A stretch of 64,000 bases of DNA from an uncultured Candidatus Saccharibacteria bacterium (GTDB lineage: Bacteria; Patescibacteriota; Saccharimonadia; Saccharimonadales; Saccharimonadaceae): positions 32,580-96,579 of the forward strand of contig CAMYUL010000003.1 in assembly GCA_947302125.1 (NCBI GenBank), read 5' to 3'. The notes beneath the pieces were generated by a model, which saw nothing but the letters and a program-made list of their open reading frames with translations, did no database searches and was not told the DNA's origin. Made by a program: the position numbers and the translations under genes. Below, one piece after another: positions 48,717-58,043 of the stretch; position 1 is the first letter of the stretch, and each line of letters begins with the position of its first letter.

Positions 48717-50858
48717 CTATGAGTTCGAAACGCACCGAACCGACATTCCGTAGGCCTTCCCACCACCAAGCGATACTCTGCATCCTCTGTTAGAAAACAT
48801 AGGCGAGCATTCTAACGTTTGTGCTACATTTGTAGCCTCAGAATAAGACGACCAATACTTCGTCGAATAGCCGCGTTGATAGGCGTTACCATCCCAAAGA
48901 CCAGCCATAACAATATTATTCGGGAAGCTCTTATATTTATTTGTTATCGTAAATCCAGCCGTTTCTGGAATGTCGCCGATTAACGCACTGTGCAGTTTTA
49001 TAAAATCAGACTCACTATTATTCTTGTCTGCAGTCGGCACCCTCCAACCTGCAGGACAGATTCCCGAGCCAGCGTTCACTTCTCCCTCTCCATATGCAGT
49101 TGTAGTGTCCATGGCAGCCGCCCAAGAATAATAGGCCCCATAACCATACCATCTATGGCCAGTTTCGTCCTCGGACCTAAGGCCATAACCGCTCGAGTCA
49201 ACATATGATTCGAGGCCAGATATTGGCGCACTGTATTCATCTGGAAGGCTTATATTAGAGTAGTTGTATTGCTTTTTAGTATAAGATTGCGAGTCTCTTC
49301 CCCATTCATCCCAGGTATCAATGCTCGCCCCAGCCCCAGCGTACCTAAGGTTTTCTATCATCCAGCATTTACCGTCAGCCAACTTAGCTACCGCATAAGT
49401 TGGGTTCAAGTTAATAGTATCCGTGCGTGTGTCTGTAAGAGCGATAACATCGCCTACGTTAAGACTACTACACCCGGTCCAGTTTTGCATATCACCAACA
49501 GACGGCGCCCATTGAGCATAAAATGATAATCCTTCCGTCGCAAGTTTATAACGCATATCCTGAGTAAGCGTTGTTGGGTTCATCCCACCTTGGTCAACCG
49601 ACTCAGAATAGTCTGAAGCTATCAATGTCTCATTAGGCCCAAACATTATGCCGCTACCATCCGGCTTCGTATTCCAGCCTATAAATCCATAGCCAGGGTT
49701 AACAAAATTCGGCGCTTCAAGCATAAGTCTGTTGGACTTATATTCTATAAGATTAAGCATGCCTCCGTTGTCACTTCTGCCAAACATCGCATCATTTATA
49801 AGAGTTTGTTTTTCCATAGTCCCGCTTGCGCCACTAGCATTGGCATTATAAACCACACTATTGGCGTTCTCTGTTTGCCATACTGCATAAAGCACTTCCG
49901 GCTCTACTGCATTCTGGTCGAGACTTCCATCCACGTACACGCTATCACCAGCGACATAGAGCCTATTTGGTCCAGATCCATAACCGATCAACTCCGTCTT
50001 AGACTTAGACCAACCAGCAAATTCATATCCATCTTTTGTTAAATTTGTCTCCGGAATGACAAACCTCACGCTTGAAGATACGCCTCCACTAGACATCATC
50101 GCTGGCACATCACCAACCACATTATCGCCATTTCTATCAAAAGCCAACTCAGCATACATCTGCGGCATACTCGGTATAGCAACAAAAGCAATTTGATCAG
50201 TATAAGCCCCCGGCATTTTAGCAATATTAATATTCATCCCCACTCCAATTTTAGTACGTGAGTTTATAGCCGGCTTATCAACATCATCACGTATTGTTAA
50301 ATCAGAAAGACTACTTATATTTTCAACATTTACCACTGGAAAATATAGCGAGGGATTGCCGCCAGTATATTCTTCTCCACCAATAGTCTCTGACCAAGAT
50401 TTACTGACCCCCCATTTATTTTGATGCAAAGAACCTGCTACCGAAAAGTCAGCCTCCGTAACGTCGCTATCAATACTTGGGATACTGTCATCGTATGTAC
50501 TATTTTTAAGATCCGTGGTTTCCGCAGTAAAAAACAAGCTATAGCCGCTAGTATTATTGGTGTCCACCTGCACGGTAAAGCCATCTTTTACAAAAGTCCC
50601 AGACTCTGCTGGAGCAACATCTAGGTCAATGCTAGATATGGGTGTAGTCCCAGTGCTATCAAGCACTCGAAGAGCACAGACTGAGCCTACCTCAAAGTCA
50701 ACGTCTACGCTAGTAGAAGAAGCAACTGCACCTTCAGCATAAGTAGTAGCTGGAGTAATAAGGCTGAAACACAAAAATACCGTCAAAAAAATAGCCGTTA
50801 CGCTACTACATACCACAAAAAATGTCTTGTCCCTTACTATAATACCTCTCTTTGCCAT
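48717..50858 (-). CDS. Secreted surface protein: signal peptide, WxL-like N-terminal domain, InlB-like repeats, C-terminal FISUMP domain
   Basis: FLTVFLCFSLITPATTYA; FEVGSVCALRVLDSTGTTPISSI; TKDGYEFAGWSKSKT and NPGYGFIGWNTKPDGSG; ICPAGWRVPT, YWSS, SVRCVSNS. Confidence 0.8.
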   Translation of the reverse strand: MAKRGIIVRDKTFFVVCSSVTAIFLTVFLCFSLITPATTYAEGAVASSTSVDVDFEVGSVCALRVLDSTGTTPISSIDLDVAPAESGTFVKDGFTVQVDTNNTSGYSLFFTAETTDLKNSTYDDSIPSIDSDVTEADFSVAGSLHQNKWGVSKSWSETIGGEEYTGGNPSLYFPVVNVENISSLSDLTIRDDVDKPAINSRTKIGVGMNINIAKMPGAYTDQIAFVAIPSMPQMYAELAFDRNGDNVVGDVPAMMSSGGVSSSVRFVIPETNLTKDGYEFAGWSKSKTELIGYGSGPNRLYVAGDSVYVDGSLDQNAVEPEVLYAVWQTENANSVVYNANASGASGTMEKQTLINDAMFGRSDNGGMLNLIEYKSNRLMLEAPNFVNPGYGFIGWNTKPDGSGIMFGPNETLIASDYSESVDQGGMNPTTLTQDMRYKLATEGLSFYAQWAPSVGDMQNWTGCSSLNVGDVIALTDTRTDTINLNPTYAVAKLADGKCWMIENLRYAGAGASIDTWDEWGRDSQSYTKKQYNYSNISLPDEYSAPISGLESYVDSSGYGLRSEDETGHRWYGYGAYYSWAAAMDTTTAYGEGEVNAGSGICPAGWRVPTADKNNSESDFIKLHSALIGDIPETAGFTITNKYKSFPNNIVMAGLWDGNAYQRGYSTKYWSSYSEATNVAQTLECSPMFSNRGCRVSLGGGKAYGMSVRCVSNS

Positions 50859-50899
50859 ACTCCCTATTTTACCATAAGCATTGCCAAAAAGCCACAGAA

Positions 50900-51610
50900 C
50901 TACTTAGAAATCCCCAAATCGGCAAGCTCCACCGCATTCGCCACCGAGTATTCCCCAATCTCCGTCCTCCTTAGCTCCGTCAAATATCCCCCCACGCCCA
51001 GCGCCCTGCCAATATCTTCGCCTAGCGCCCTTATATACGTCCCCGAGGACACCTTGCAAGCGATTTTCAGCGTCGGCCACTCATACGCCACCAAAGACAG
51101 CTCATACACCTTAATCTTCCTCACCGGCATTTCCACCTCAATTCCCTTCCGCGCGAGGTCATACGCCCTCCGACCATTAATCTTCACCGCCGAATACGCC
51201 GGCACCCGCTGCTCAATTTCCCCCGTAAAACTCTCTAGCACCCGCCTCACAGCATCAGCCTCCGGAATCGCCCCGAGGCCCACCGTCTCCCGAATCTCAC
51301 CCTCAACATCCCCCGTCGAAGACGTTTTTCCAAGCTCAATCGTCGCCTCATACCTCTTGTCCAGCTTCAAAAAATCGCCGGCCTTTTTCGTGCCAGACGA
51401 CCCCAATAATAAAATCAAAAGACCCGTCGCAAACGGATCCAAAGTCCCAGCATGCCCTACCTTCGCCTTCTTTGGCGGAGTCAAACCGCGCTTAAGATAA
51501 TCATCCCGCAGTTGCTCGGTCAACACGCGCCGCACCCTTGCGACCACACCAAACGAGCTCATCCCTGCCGGCTTATCAACTAGCAGAACATCTTTGTCAG
51601 TCAAGTTCAT
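50900..51610 (-). CDS. truB: tRNA pseudouridine(55) synthase
   Basis: VLLVDKPAGMSSFGVVARVRR, KVGHAGTLDPFATGLLILLLG. Confidence 0.95.
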   Translation of the reverse strand: MNLTDKDVLLVDKPAGMSSFGVVARVRRVLTEQLRDDYLKRGLTPPKKAKVGHAGTLDPFATGLLILLLGSSGTKKAGDFLKLDKRYEATIELGKTSSTGDVEGEIRETVGLGAIPEADAVRRVLESFTGEIEQRVPAYSAVKINGRRAYDLARKGIEVEMPVRKIKVYELSLVAYEWPTLKIACKVSSGTYIRALGEDIGRALGVGGYLTELRRTEIGEYSVANAVELADLGISK

Positions 51611-51616
51611 GTACTA

Positions 51617-51622
51617 ATTATA
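51617..51622 (-). promoter_or_regulatory. -10 box TATAAT 6 nt upstream of truB ATG (leaderless)
   Basis: Minus strand TATAATTAGTACATG. Confidence 0.6.
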
Positions 51623-51624
51623 CA

Positions 51625-51702
51625 CTAATTCATACTCTTGACCAAAACGCCAACCATCCCCGCGGTGATCGCCATGGCCAATATAATAGGTAGCATTACC
51701 AT
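51625..51702 (-). CDS. Putative 25-aa transmembrane micropeptide
   Basis: MVMLPIILAMAITAGMVGVLVKSMN*; starts 1 nt after the upstream stop, fills the gap before the truB promoter. Confidence 0.35.
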   Translation of the reverse strand: MVMLPIILAMAITAGMVGVLVKSMN

Positions 51703-51703
51703 A

Positions 51704-53881
51704 TTACATTCCTGGGATTTTAAATGCGCCTGGATCCTGGACCGGCGGGACCGAGGCCGGATCTGGGCCAGGTTGGACGACTACCGGATTCACAGGCTCC
51801 GCTGGGGCCTCAACCCCTGCCGGAGATTCCGGTATTCCTAGAGCTGCTGAAGTGTCCTGCGGCTCGGCAGGCTGAACAGGCTGTACTGGCTGAGCAACTG
51901 GCTGTTGCATTACCTGTTCCATTACCGGAGGTTGCACAGGTGGCAAACTCGGCGTTTCTGGCATACTCATATCAATTGGCGGCATCGGTGGCGGTGGTAA
52001 TTCTACCCCACCTTGAGGTACCGCTTGCATTACTGGGTTCTCATCAACACTCACTGGCTGCGGCGCAACTGGTGCAACTGGCTCAACTGGTGCAACTGGT
52101 TCAATTGGCACGACCGGTTCAACTGGCGCAACCGGCTCAACCGGCGCCGACACAATTGGCGCCACCGGTTCGCTTCCCGCATACGGCTGCGCATTCGCAA
52201 CCATCTGATCTACCATATTAGAAACGCTCTGCCCTTCCGGCGCCCCTACCATCGGCTCGGCTACCGGCTGAACTTCCGGCTGAGTCGGCGCCATTGGCGC
52301 TGCCATAATTGCCGGATTACCCGCCCCCGGAATATCTTCCGCTAAGGCTTCTTCCATCATCGCACCATAATCTTTCGGCTGCTCAATATCAAGTGGCGCC
52401 ACTACGCCATCTTGCAAATTCGTCATCTCTGACTGCGGCTCATAAACTTCGTCAACTGGCACTGTCGCCGTAGGCACAGCCGCTATTAATTGCTCTTCCG
52501 CCGAAGGCTCAACCTCTGGCCTGCCATTAGCATTCATCATTGGCTCAATCGGCGCAGAAGCTTCCGGCTCGTTATTTGGCTGGACTTCTGGCACAACCGG
52601 CGCAACTGAAACCTCAGGCGCGGTCATCTCAGGCGCAGCCATCTCAACCGGCGCCACCGGAGCCTCAGGCGCAGTCGGCACTTCCGGCACGGCATTTGCC
52701 AACTCATCCATCATCGGCGCAGCTGGTGCAGCCGCTGAACTAATCATTTGTTCAAGTTGCTGTTCTGGAGAAATTTCAGGGGCAGTCGCTACTTCTGGCG
52801 TAGCCTGAATTGCTGGATTTTCTACAACCGGCGCAACTGGCTCAACTGGCGCGACCGGTTCAACCGGAACAACCGGCTCAACTGGCGCAACTGGCGCGAC
52901 CGGAGCCGGCCCCATCGGCACAACCGGCGCAGGCTCAGCAACTGGCTCAACCGGCGCAGGCTCAGCAGCTGGCTCAACCGGCGCCTCATCCCTCACCTCA
53001 ATCGATCCAGGCTCAATTTCCGGAGCGACAGGCTCAGCCGGAGCAGGCTCAGCCGTCGGCACTGGCACCATATGTGCAGCCACTAACTGCTGATCAGCCC
53101 CCGCTTTCATCAGTTCCGAAGCCAAGCTAAGCGTCGATGGCGTAGTCTTCTCATTAGAGAACCTCTCTGTCTCCGCCATAATTCCCGTAAGCAACGCCGT
53201 TGCAATGTCCTTAGACATTTCCTGGCCCATTTTGTCCATCAATTTTACAATCATTTCTGACACGGAAGATGCTTCACCATCATTCCATTCAAGCCCGCCG
53301 ATTCTACCCGGAATTGAATTAGAGATATTGATTACGCCCGCATCGTGCATAATTCTGCCATGCTCGGCAAGCGCCGCATCCAAATCTTCCACCGACTGAA
53401 CGTTCAAGCAAATTACCAAGTCTACATTGACTTCGCCCTCAGAAAATTCCAAATCTTCCGGGCTAATCTTCGTCTTGTATGGCGTAATGTATACTCTTAC
53501 AAAATCCCCCTCGATCTTATATCGTAAATGATCCGCCTTGTCCTTATTCAAAGAAATAATAAAGTCCTGCAGTGAATCAGTGTTCGTCTCAAAAGTACGC
53601 TCCGGCTCTAGGAACTGAATTACACTTGGAGTTTCTCCAGAATAAATTGCCGTTACGTGCTTCCCTACTCTATCAAGAAGTAGCGTCAAACCCAAGGCCG
53701 CAGAAATCTCATCCACACTTGGGTTCTTCGACAATGTCACCAAAATGCTCTCAGCATCGTCAATCTTCTCTGCGACATTAGCAAGAGTCTCATCAAGTGC
53801 GCTATTCGCACCAATGTTTGGCTCTGCCGGCGCCTTCACGCTGTCAGTTATTTCTTGGACCTTTTGATCATCATCTGGCAT
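51704..53881 (-). CDS. DHH-like phosphoesterase domain fused to a long Pro/Val/Ala/Glu-rich region
   Basis: [37 protein letters not shown] resembles DHH proteins; tail of [12 protein letters not shown]-type repeats. Confidence 0.65.
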   Translation of the reverse strand: MPDDDQKVQEITDSVKAPAEPNIGANSALDETLANVAEKIDDAESILVTLSKNPSVDEISAALGLTLLLDRVGKHVTAIYSGETPSVIQFLEPERTFETNTDSLQDFIISLNKDKADHLRYKIEGDFVRVYITPYKTKISPEDLEFSEGEVNVDLVICLNVQSVEDLDAALAEHGRIMHDAGVINISNSIPGRIGGLEWNDGEASSVSEMIVKLMDKMGQEMSKDIATALLTGIMAETERFSNEKTTPSTLSLASELMKAGADQQLVAAHMVPVPTAEPAPAEPVAPEIEPGSIEVRDEAPVEPAAEPAPVEPVAEPAPVVPMGPAPVAPVAPVEPVVPVEPVAPVEPVAPVVENPAIQATPEVATAPEISPEQQLEQMISSAAAPAAPMMDELANAVPEVPTAPEAPVAPVEMAAPEMTAPEVSVAPVVPEVQPNNEPEASAPIEPMMNANGRPEVEPSAEEQLIAAVPTATVPVDEVYEPQSEMTNLQDGVVAPLDIEQPKDYGAMMEEALAEDIPGAGNPAIMAAPMAPTQPEVQPVAEPMVGAPEGQSVSNMVDQMVANAQPYAGSEPVAPIVSAPVEPVAPVEPVVPIEPVAPVEPVAPVAPQPVSVDENPVMQAVPQGGVELPPPPMPPIDMSMPETPSLPPVQPPVMEQVMQQPVAQPVQPVQPAEPQDTSAALGIPESPAGVEAPAEPVNPVVVQPGPDPASVPPVQDPGAFKIPGM

Positions 53882-53960
53882 TTTGATTTTTACTGTTTAT
53901 TTTGATAACTTATACCCCCAGCTTAGCATAAGGGGTAACAAAAGTCAAGCGCAAAATCAG

Positions 53961-54185
53961 GAAAGCAAGTAATAAATAAGGACTAACCCAAAGCAAGCAA
54001 AACGAATACCAAGCGCCAAAGAAAGCAAGTAATAAATAAATTCTAAGGGATAATGAGATTTAGACCAGATTTGTGAGTGTCAAAATTACAATTTTTGTAA
54101 TTTTGACTACGAACAAGTCCATGCCTTAGAATTTATTTATTACTTACTTTCTTACTTACTTGCTTTCTTATTTACTACTTCTTGT
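53961..54185. repeat. Quasi-palindromic element C with extra upstream left-arm fragment
   Basis: GAAAGCAAGTAATAAATAA (53971 and 54021), apex GTCAAAATTACA-ATTTT-TGTAATTTTGAC, right arm CCTTAGAATTTATTTATTACTTACTTTC. Confidence 0.88.
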
Positions 54186-55837
54186 TTATTACTAACTTTT
54201 CTGCAACTCACCACCTTCCCCCTCTCCATCTTCACAATCCTATCCGCCATATTTTTAATCTCATCCTCATGTGTTACCAAAATAATGGTATGATCTTGTT
54301 TCAAATCCGCAAGAATCCCCGCCAGTCCAGGTATCTCCTGCACACCCTCACTTTGCACACCGTCAAACAACAGCACTTCTGCTCGCGACAACACCGCTCG
54401 GGCCACCGCCAGCAGTTGTTTTTCTCCCGCGCCCATTACATCGTTAGTCACCACCGTATCATACCCGTACGGAAGTTGCATAATAAAATCGTGTAGCCCC
54501 ACTCGCTTGCAAGCCGCAATTTGGTGCTTCTGGTTTTTGTCAACCAGCGCCAAATTCTCCCGAACTGTCATTTCGAGCACAAACGGATTCTCAAACACGC
54601 CCGACACATTCGTCCGATACGCCCGTTTACTATAGTTATATATGTTCTCATTATCAACCAAGATCTGCCCAGACGTTACTCGTGAAAACCTAAATATCAA
54701 GTTCATCAGCGACGTTTTCCCTGCGCCTTTCGGACCCACGATTGCCGTAATCTCGTTTGGATACGCCTTAAACGACACCCTTCTAAGGATCCATTTGCCC
54801 TTATCCTTAAAGCTCACGTTCTGGAACTCTACTAGGCCCGCAATGTAATCATTGTCCAGCTCGCCAAATTCAACCTCAGATTTCTGCGTAAAGCTGAGTA
54901 CCTTCAGAATCCTCTTGATGCGCACGCTATATTCAGAAATCGAAACTAGTGTGTCTCGCATCTCGTCCGTACAGCTTACCATCTGCTCGTAATAAGAAAC
55001 TAACAGCACCAAGATGCCAATCGTCATCTGCCCCTCAAGCACCAAATATCCCATAAACACGTACAGGGCAATTTTCCCAACATTCGGGATCCACGGATCC
55101 GTTACAAAAGCCCTCGCTCTTGCGTTCCTTCTTTTCTTGTATTCTTGCACCCAGCGCATCCCAACGTGTTCATATTTTTTGTTCAGCTCCGGCATAAAAT
55201 CCATCGCCCGAATCTGCTTCGAGTTCGCAATCTCTTGGTTTAGAATATCTGCCGCCCTATCTTCGTATTTCCTTGAGCTATTGTAATACTTTGCATATTT
55301 TCGAGAGTTCTTATCCATCAACGCAAAATAAATTACGTCAATTAATGTTGCCGCAATCGCCACCCATATATTGTTAATCGCAAATACCACAAATATCGCT
55401 AGCAACCGCAGAACTTTCGAAAACATCGCCGCCGTACAATCAACCGCGTCCACCACCCATCTCACATCATCTGTGCAAGTTGCAATTATCTTGCCCTTTG
55501 ACACGTCCTCAAAAATCGCATCATTATTAATAATGTGCTCCATCAATTTTTTCTGAATGTGGATATGATAGTATGCAGCTAAATCTCTATACACCGACCA
55601 GTCCCACATTCTTGGCAAATAATACGCCGCAAAGAACACTATATATAATCCAGCCCATAGCCAGACCTGCATAATATCGCCGCCCTCTGTTAAGATATTG
55701 ATAATTTGCGCCGTTGCTATTGGTGGCAATAGCCAAGCAAAGCTAAACAACGTTTGTGCGACAAAAGACATTACCACTAGGGATTTCTTACCCTTTGTTA
55801 TCTTCATAACATCTTTTAGTGTATCAATATAGATCAT
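54152..55837 (-). CDS. ABC transporter, fused permease/ATPase
   Basis: ITAIVGPKGAGKTSLMNLIFRF (Walker A), GAGEKQLLAVARAVLSRAEVLLFDG, N-terminal TM domain. Confidence 0.9.
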   Translation of the reverse strand: MIYIDTLKDVMKITKGKKSLVVMSFVAQTLFSFAWLLPPIATAQIINILTEGGDIMQVWLWAGLYIVFFAAYYLPRMWDWSVYRDLAAYYHIHIQKKLMEHIINNDAIFEDVSKGKIIATCTDDVRWVVDAVDCTAAMFSKVLRLLAIFVVFAINNIWVAIAATLIDVIYFALMDKNSRKYAKYYNSSRKYEDRAADILNQEIANSKQIRAMDFMPELNKKYEHVGMRWVQEYKKRRNARARAFVTDPWIPNVGKIALYVFMGYLVLEGQMTIGILVLLVSYYEQMVSCTDEMRDTLVSISEYSVRIKRILKVLSFTQKSEVEFGELDNDYIAGLVEFQNVSFKDKGKWILRRVSFKAYPNEITAIVGPKGAGKTSLMNLIFRFSRVTSGQILVDNENIYNYSKRAYRTNVSGVFENPFVLEMTVRENLALVDKNQKHQIAACKRVGLHDFIMQLPYGYDTVVTNDVMGAGEKQLLAVARAVLSRAEVLLFDGVQSEGVQEIPGLAGILADLKQDHTIILVTHEDEIKNMADRIVKMERGKVVSCRKVSNKQEVVNKKASK

Positions 55838-55982
55838 CTCTGCCCAACTTTTATTATTTTTAGTATAAGCGATTTGCGCTAGTTTTTCAAGCTCCCCTAT
55901 TTAACCCTTTACATTTCCTAGAAAATGATATATAATAAACCACAATATATAATATATTATTAATAACCTATAGGAATTACTA

Positions 55983-56378
55983 ATGCCGATTATTAAATCT
56001 GCCAAGAAGGCTGCTCGCCAAGCTGCAAAGCGCACAGAGCACAATCAACAAATCAAGAAAGACATCAAGGCCGCTTTGAAAGAATTCAAGGCCAAGCCTA
56101 CCGCTGCCAATCTTTCCAAGCTTCAGTCCGAATATGACAAAGCTGCTAAGAAGGGCTTAATCAAGAAGAATACTGCTTCTCGCCGCAAAGCTGCTGCAGT
56201 CAAGATCGCTAAGAAAGCCGGTATCAAGCCTGCCAAAGCTGCTGCTAAGCCAGCTGCAAAACCAGCCGCTAAGAAACCTGCAGCCAAGTCTGCAGCTGCA
56301 AAGCCAGCTGCCAAGAAAGCTCCTGCTAAGAAACCTGCAGCCGCCAAAAAGCCAGCAGCAAAGAAAACTGCAAAATAG
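55983..56378 (+). CDS. rpsT: 30S ribosomal protein bS20 with Lys/Ala/Pro-rich C-terminal extension
   Basis: MPIIKSAKKAARQAAKRTEHNQQIKKDIKAALKEF..KGLIKKNTASRRKAAAVKIAKK, then (P)AAKK repeats. Confidence 0.93.
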   Translation: MPIIKSAKKAARQAAKRTEHNQQIKKDIKAALKEFKAKPTAANLSKLQSEYDKAAKKGLIKKNTASRRKAAAVKIAKKAGIKPAKAAAKPAAKPAAKKPAAKSAAAKPAAKKAPAKKPAAAKKPAAKKTAK

Positions 56379-56409
56379 TTTCGTATAAAAAATAGGACTT
56401 TAAAGAGTC

Positions 56410-57051
56410 CTATTTTTTTAATCTCATTAGTGCTGCCTTAATTAGCGTCCATGGCTCAATCGTCGAAGATTTCATCTGCATATCTAGTTCCGATAATACC
56501 TCGAGCGCTCTTCTCTGCTCCGCGCCCTGCCGCCACTCAAACTTACGAACCGCCTGCGAAGCCAAAAGTCCAAAGAACATATACGGATCTTCCTCGCTTT
56601 GTACTTTTTCCAGCATCTTCACCGCTCGCTTTCCGTCCACCATCGCCGTGTCGAAAATTTCAAACACTTGCCTCATATCAATCTTCGGCGCCGCATCAAA
56701 TTTTTGTACAGAAACACCCGGCAGCTTAATAAAATCCTTATACGACTTCTTTTGCGACACTGTCGTTTCCCAAATCACAATATCATGCACTGTATTCACA
56801 TATTTTGCAATCTCTTCATAAAAGTCCGCACTAACATTAGAACTTTCCGCAGCCTGCCCCCGCGCCTGAGTCAAATCTTTGATCAAAATTTTTCGCTTGG
56901 TCGCAAACAGCGAGTTCCCCTGAAAAATATTCACAATATCCGCAATCTGCAACCCTTCCATCCCGTCAAAGACTTCATAATCTTCGCCTAGAGTTTTCTT
57001 CACTTCTTGCGCAATTCTCGCCCGGTCATTGCCATAGAATACTTTAATCAT
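56410..57051 (-). CDS. holA: DNA polymerase III delta subunit (start trimmed to MIKVFYG)
   Basis: MIKVFYGNDRARIAQEVKKTL...; HolA-like layout and length. Confidence 0.7.
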   Translation of the reverse strand: MIKVFYGNDRARIAQEVKKTLGEDYEVFDGMEGLQIADIVNIFQGNSLFATKRKILIKDLTQARGQAAESSNVSADFYEEIAKYVNTVHDIVIWETTVSQKKSYKDFIKLPGVSVQKFDAAPKIDMRQVFEIFDTAMVDGKRAVKMLEKVQSEEDPYMFFGLLASQAVRKFEWRQGAEQRRALEVLSELDMQMKSSTIEPWTLIKAALMRLKK

Positions 57052-57970
57052 CTGATCCTCCTTTAGCCACACTGGCGCTGCTAGCTCCTATATCCTCCTT
57101 CTGACAATGTGGACATACATGTGTTCCCCGCCCCGCCACACGAATTTTAATGATTTCATTTCCGCACCGCATACACGGCAAGCCTTCCCGTCGAAACACC
57201 TGCGCAAATTTCTCGAGATAATCTCCGCGCGTCCCATCCGCCCGTACATAAGTTGCCATCGTCGAACCACCAGATTCTATCGACGCATCCATCGCCTTGC
57301 AAGCCCCCTCAATAATCTTCGCCGTCTCCGCAAGGCTCAAGCTCCCACATAATCTCCGCGGATGTACTCCAGCATAGAACAGTGCCTCATCCGCATAAAT
57401 ATTTCCAATTCCCGCGATTACTTTCTGGTCTAGTATTACCGCCTTGACCGGTGACCCGCTCCGCCGCTGAAAAACTTCATACAGTGCTTCCGGCCGAGTC
57501 TTCCACGGCTCCGGTGCCAAGCTCGCAATAAACTTATCCGTCTCCACTTCCTCAGTCGGCAGCACTTTCACAAACCCAAATTTCCGCTGGTCATTAAAAT
57601 ACAACGTCCCCTTGTCCATCTCAAATATTACCCGCGTTTGTTTATTCGGCAACGTATCTACAAAGCTCTCACTCGGATGCCCCCCAGCAAAAGAATCTTC
57701 CATTAGACTCTCACCCTGCCCCTGCCCAGCCGCTCTATAAATCAGCTGACCAGTCATCCGAAGATGTATCATCATCGACACCCCATCGGAAAGATCGATA
57801 ACTAGCGCCTTCCCAAACCGTCGGAATCCTATAATTTCTCGTCTAAGGACCACTTCCTTCGGCCCGATAAAAGATTTCTCGCAAGCCACCTCTACTTTCC
57901 GAATTTTCTGATGCACACAAAATTTAGACAGCCCACGTTTAATCGTCTCTACTTCCGGCAACTCTGGCAT
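57044..57970 (-). CDS. mutM: Formamidopyrimidine-DNA glycosylase
   Basis: MPELPEVETIKRGL, VIAGIGNIYADEALFYAGVHPRR, C-terminal zinc finger CMRCGNEIIKIRVAGRGTHVCPHCQ. Confidence 0.97.
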   Translation of the reverse strand: MPELPEVETIKRGLSKFCVHQKIRKVEVACEKSFIGPKEVVLRREIIGFRRFGKALVIDLSDGVSMMIHLRMTGQLIYRAAGQGQGESLMEDSFAGGHPSESFVDTLPNKQTRVIFEMDKGTLYFNDQRKFGFVKVLPTEEVETDKFIASLAPEPWKTRPEALYEVFQRRSGSPVKAVILDQKVIAGIGNIYADEALFYAGVHPRRLCGSLSLAETAKIIEGACKAMDASIESGGSTMATYVRADGTRGDYLEKFAQVFRREGLPCMRCGNEIIKIRVAGRGTHVCPHCQKEDIGASSASVAKGGSDD

Positions 57971-58043
57971 ATATAATATATATTATATCACGACGTTCTT
58001 TTCTTTCTGCTCGGGAAACTAGGAGATAGAAAGAACTAAAGAA

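Noticed and set aside
51724-53130. Long plus-strand ORFs opposite the DHH-fusion gene (e.g. 51724-52221, 52748-53130)
   Set aside because: They are antisense readings of the Pro/Val/Glu/Ala repeat; low-complexity composition, no start context or recognisable domain.
4784-54185. Integron attC array
   Set aside because: Bulged hairpins follow genes as in cassettes, but no GTTRRRY/RYYYAAC cores, outer arms differ between copies, and the genes are housekeeping; kept only as a hypothesis to test.
57971-57990. mutM leaderless promoter
   Set aside because: The AT-rich TATATA run gives several possible -10 boxes; spacing cannot be assigned.
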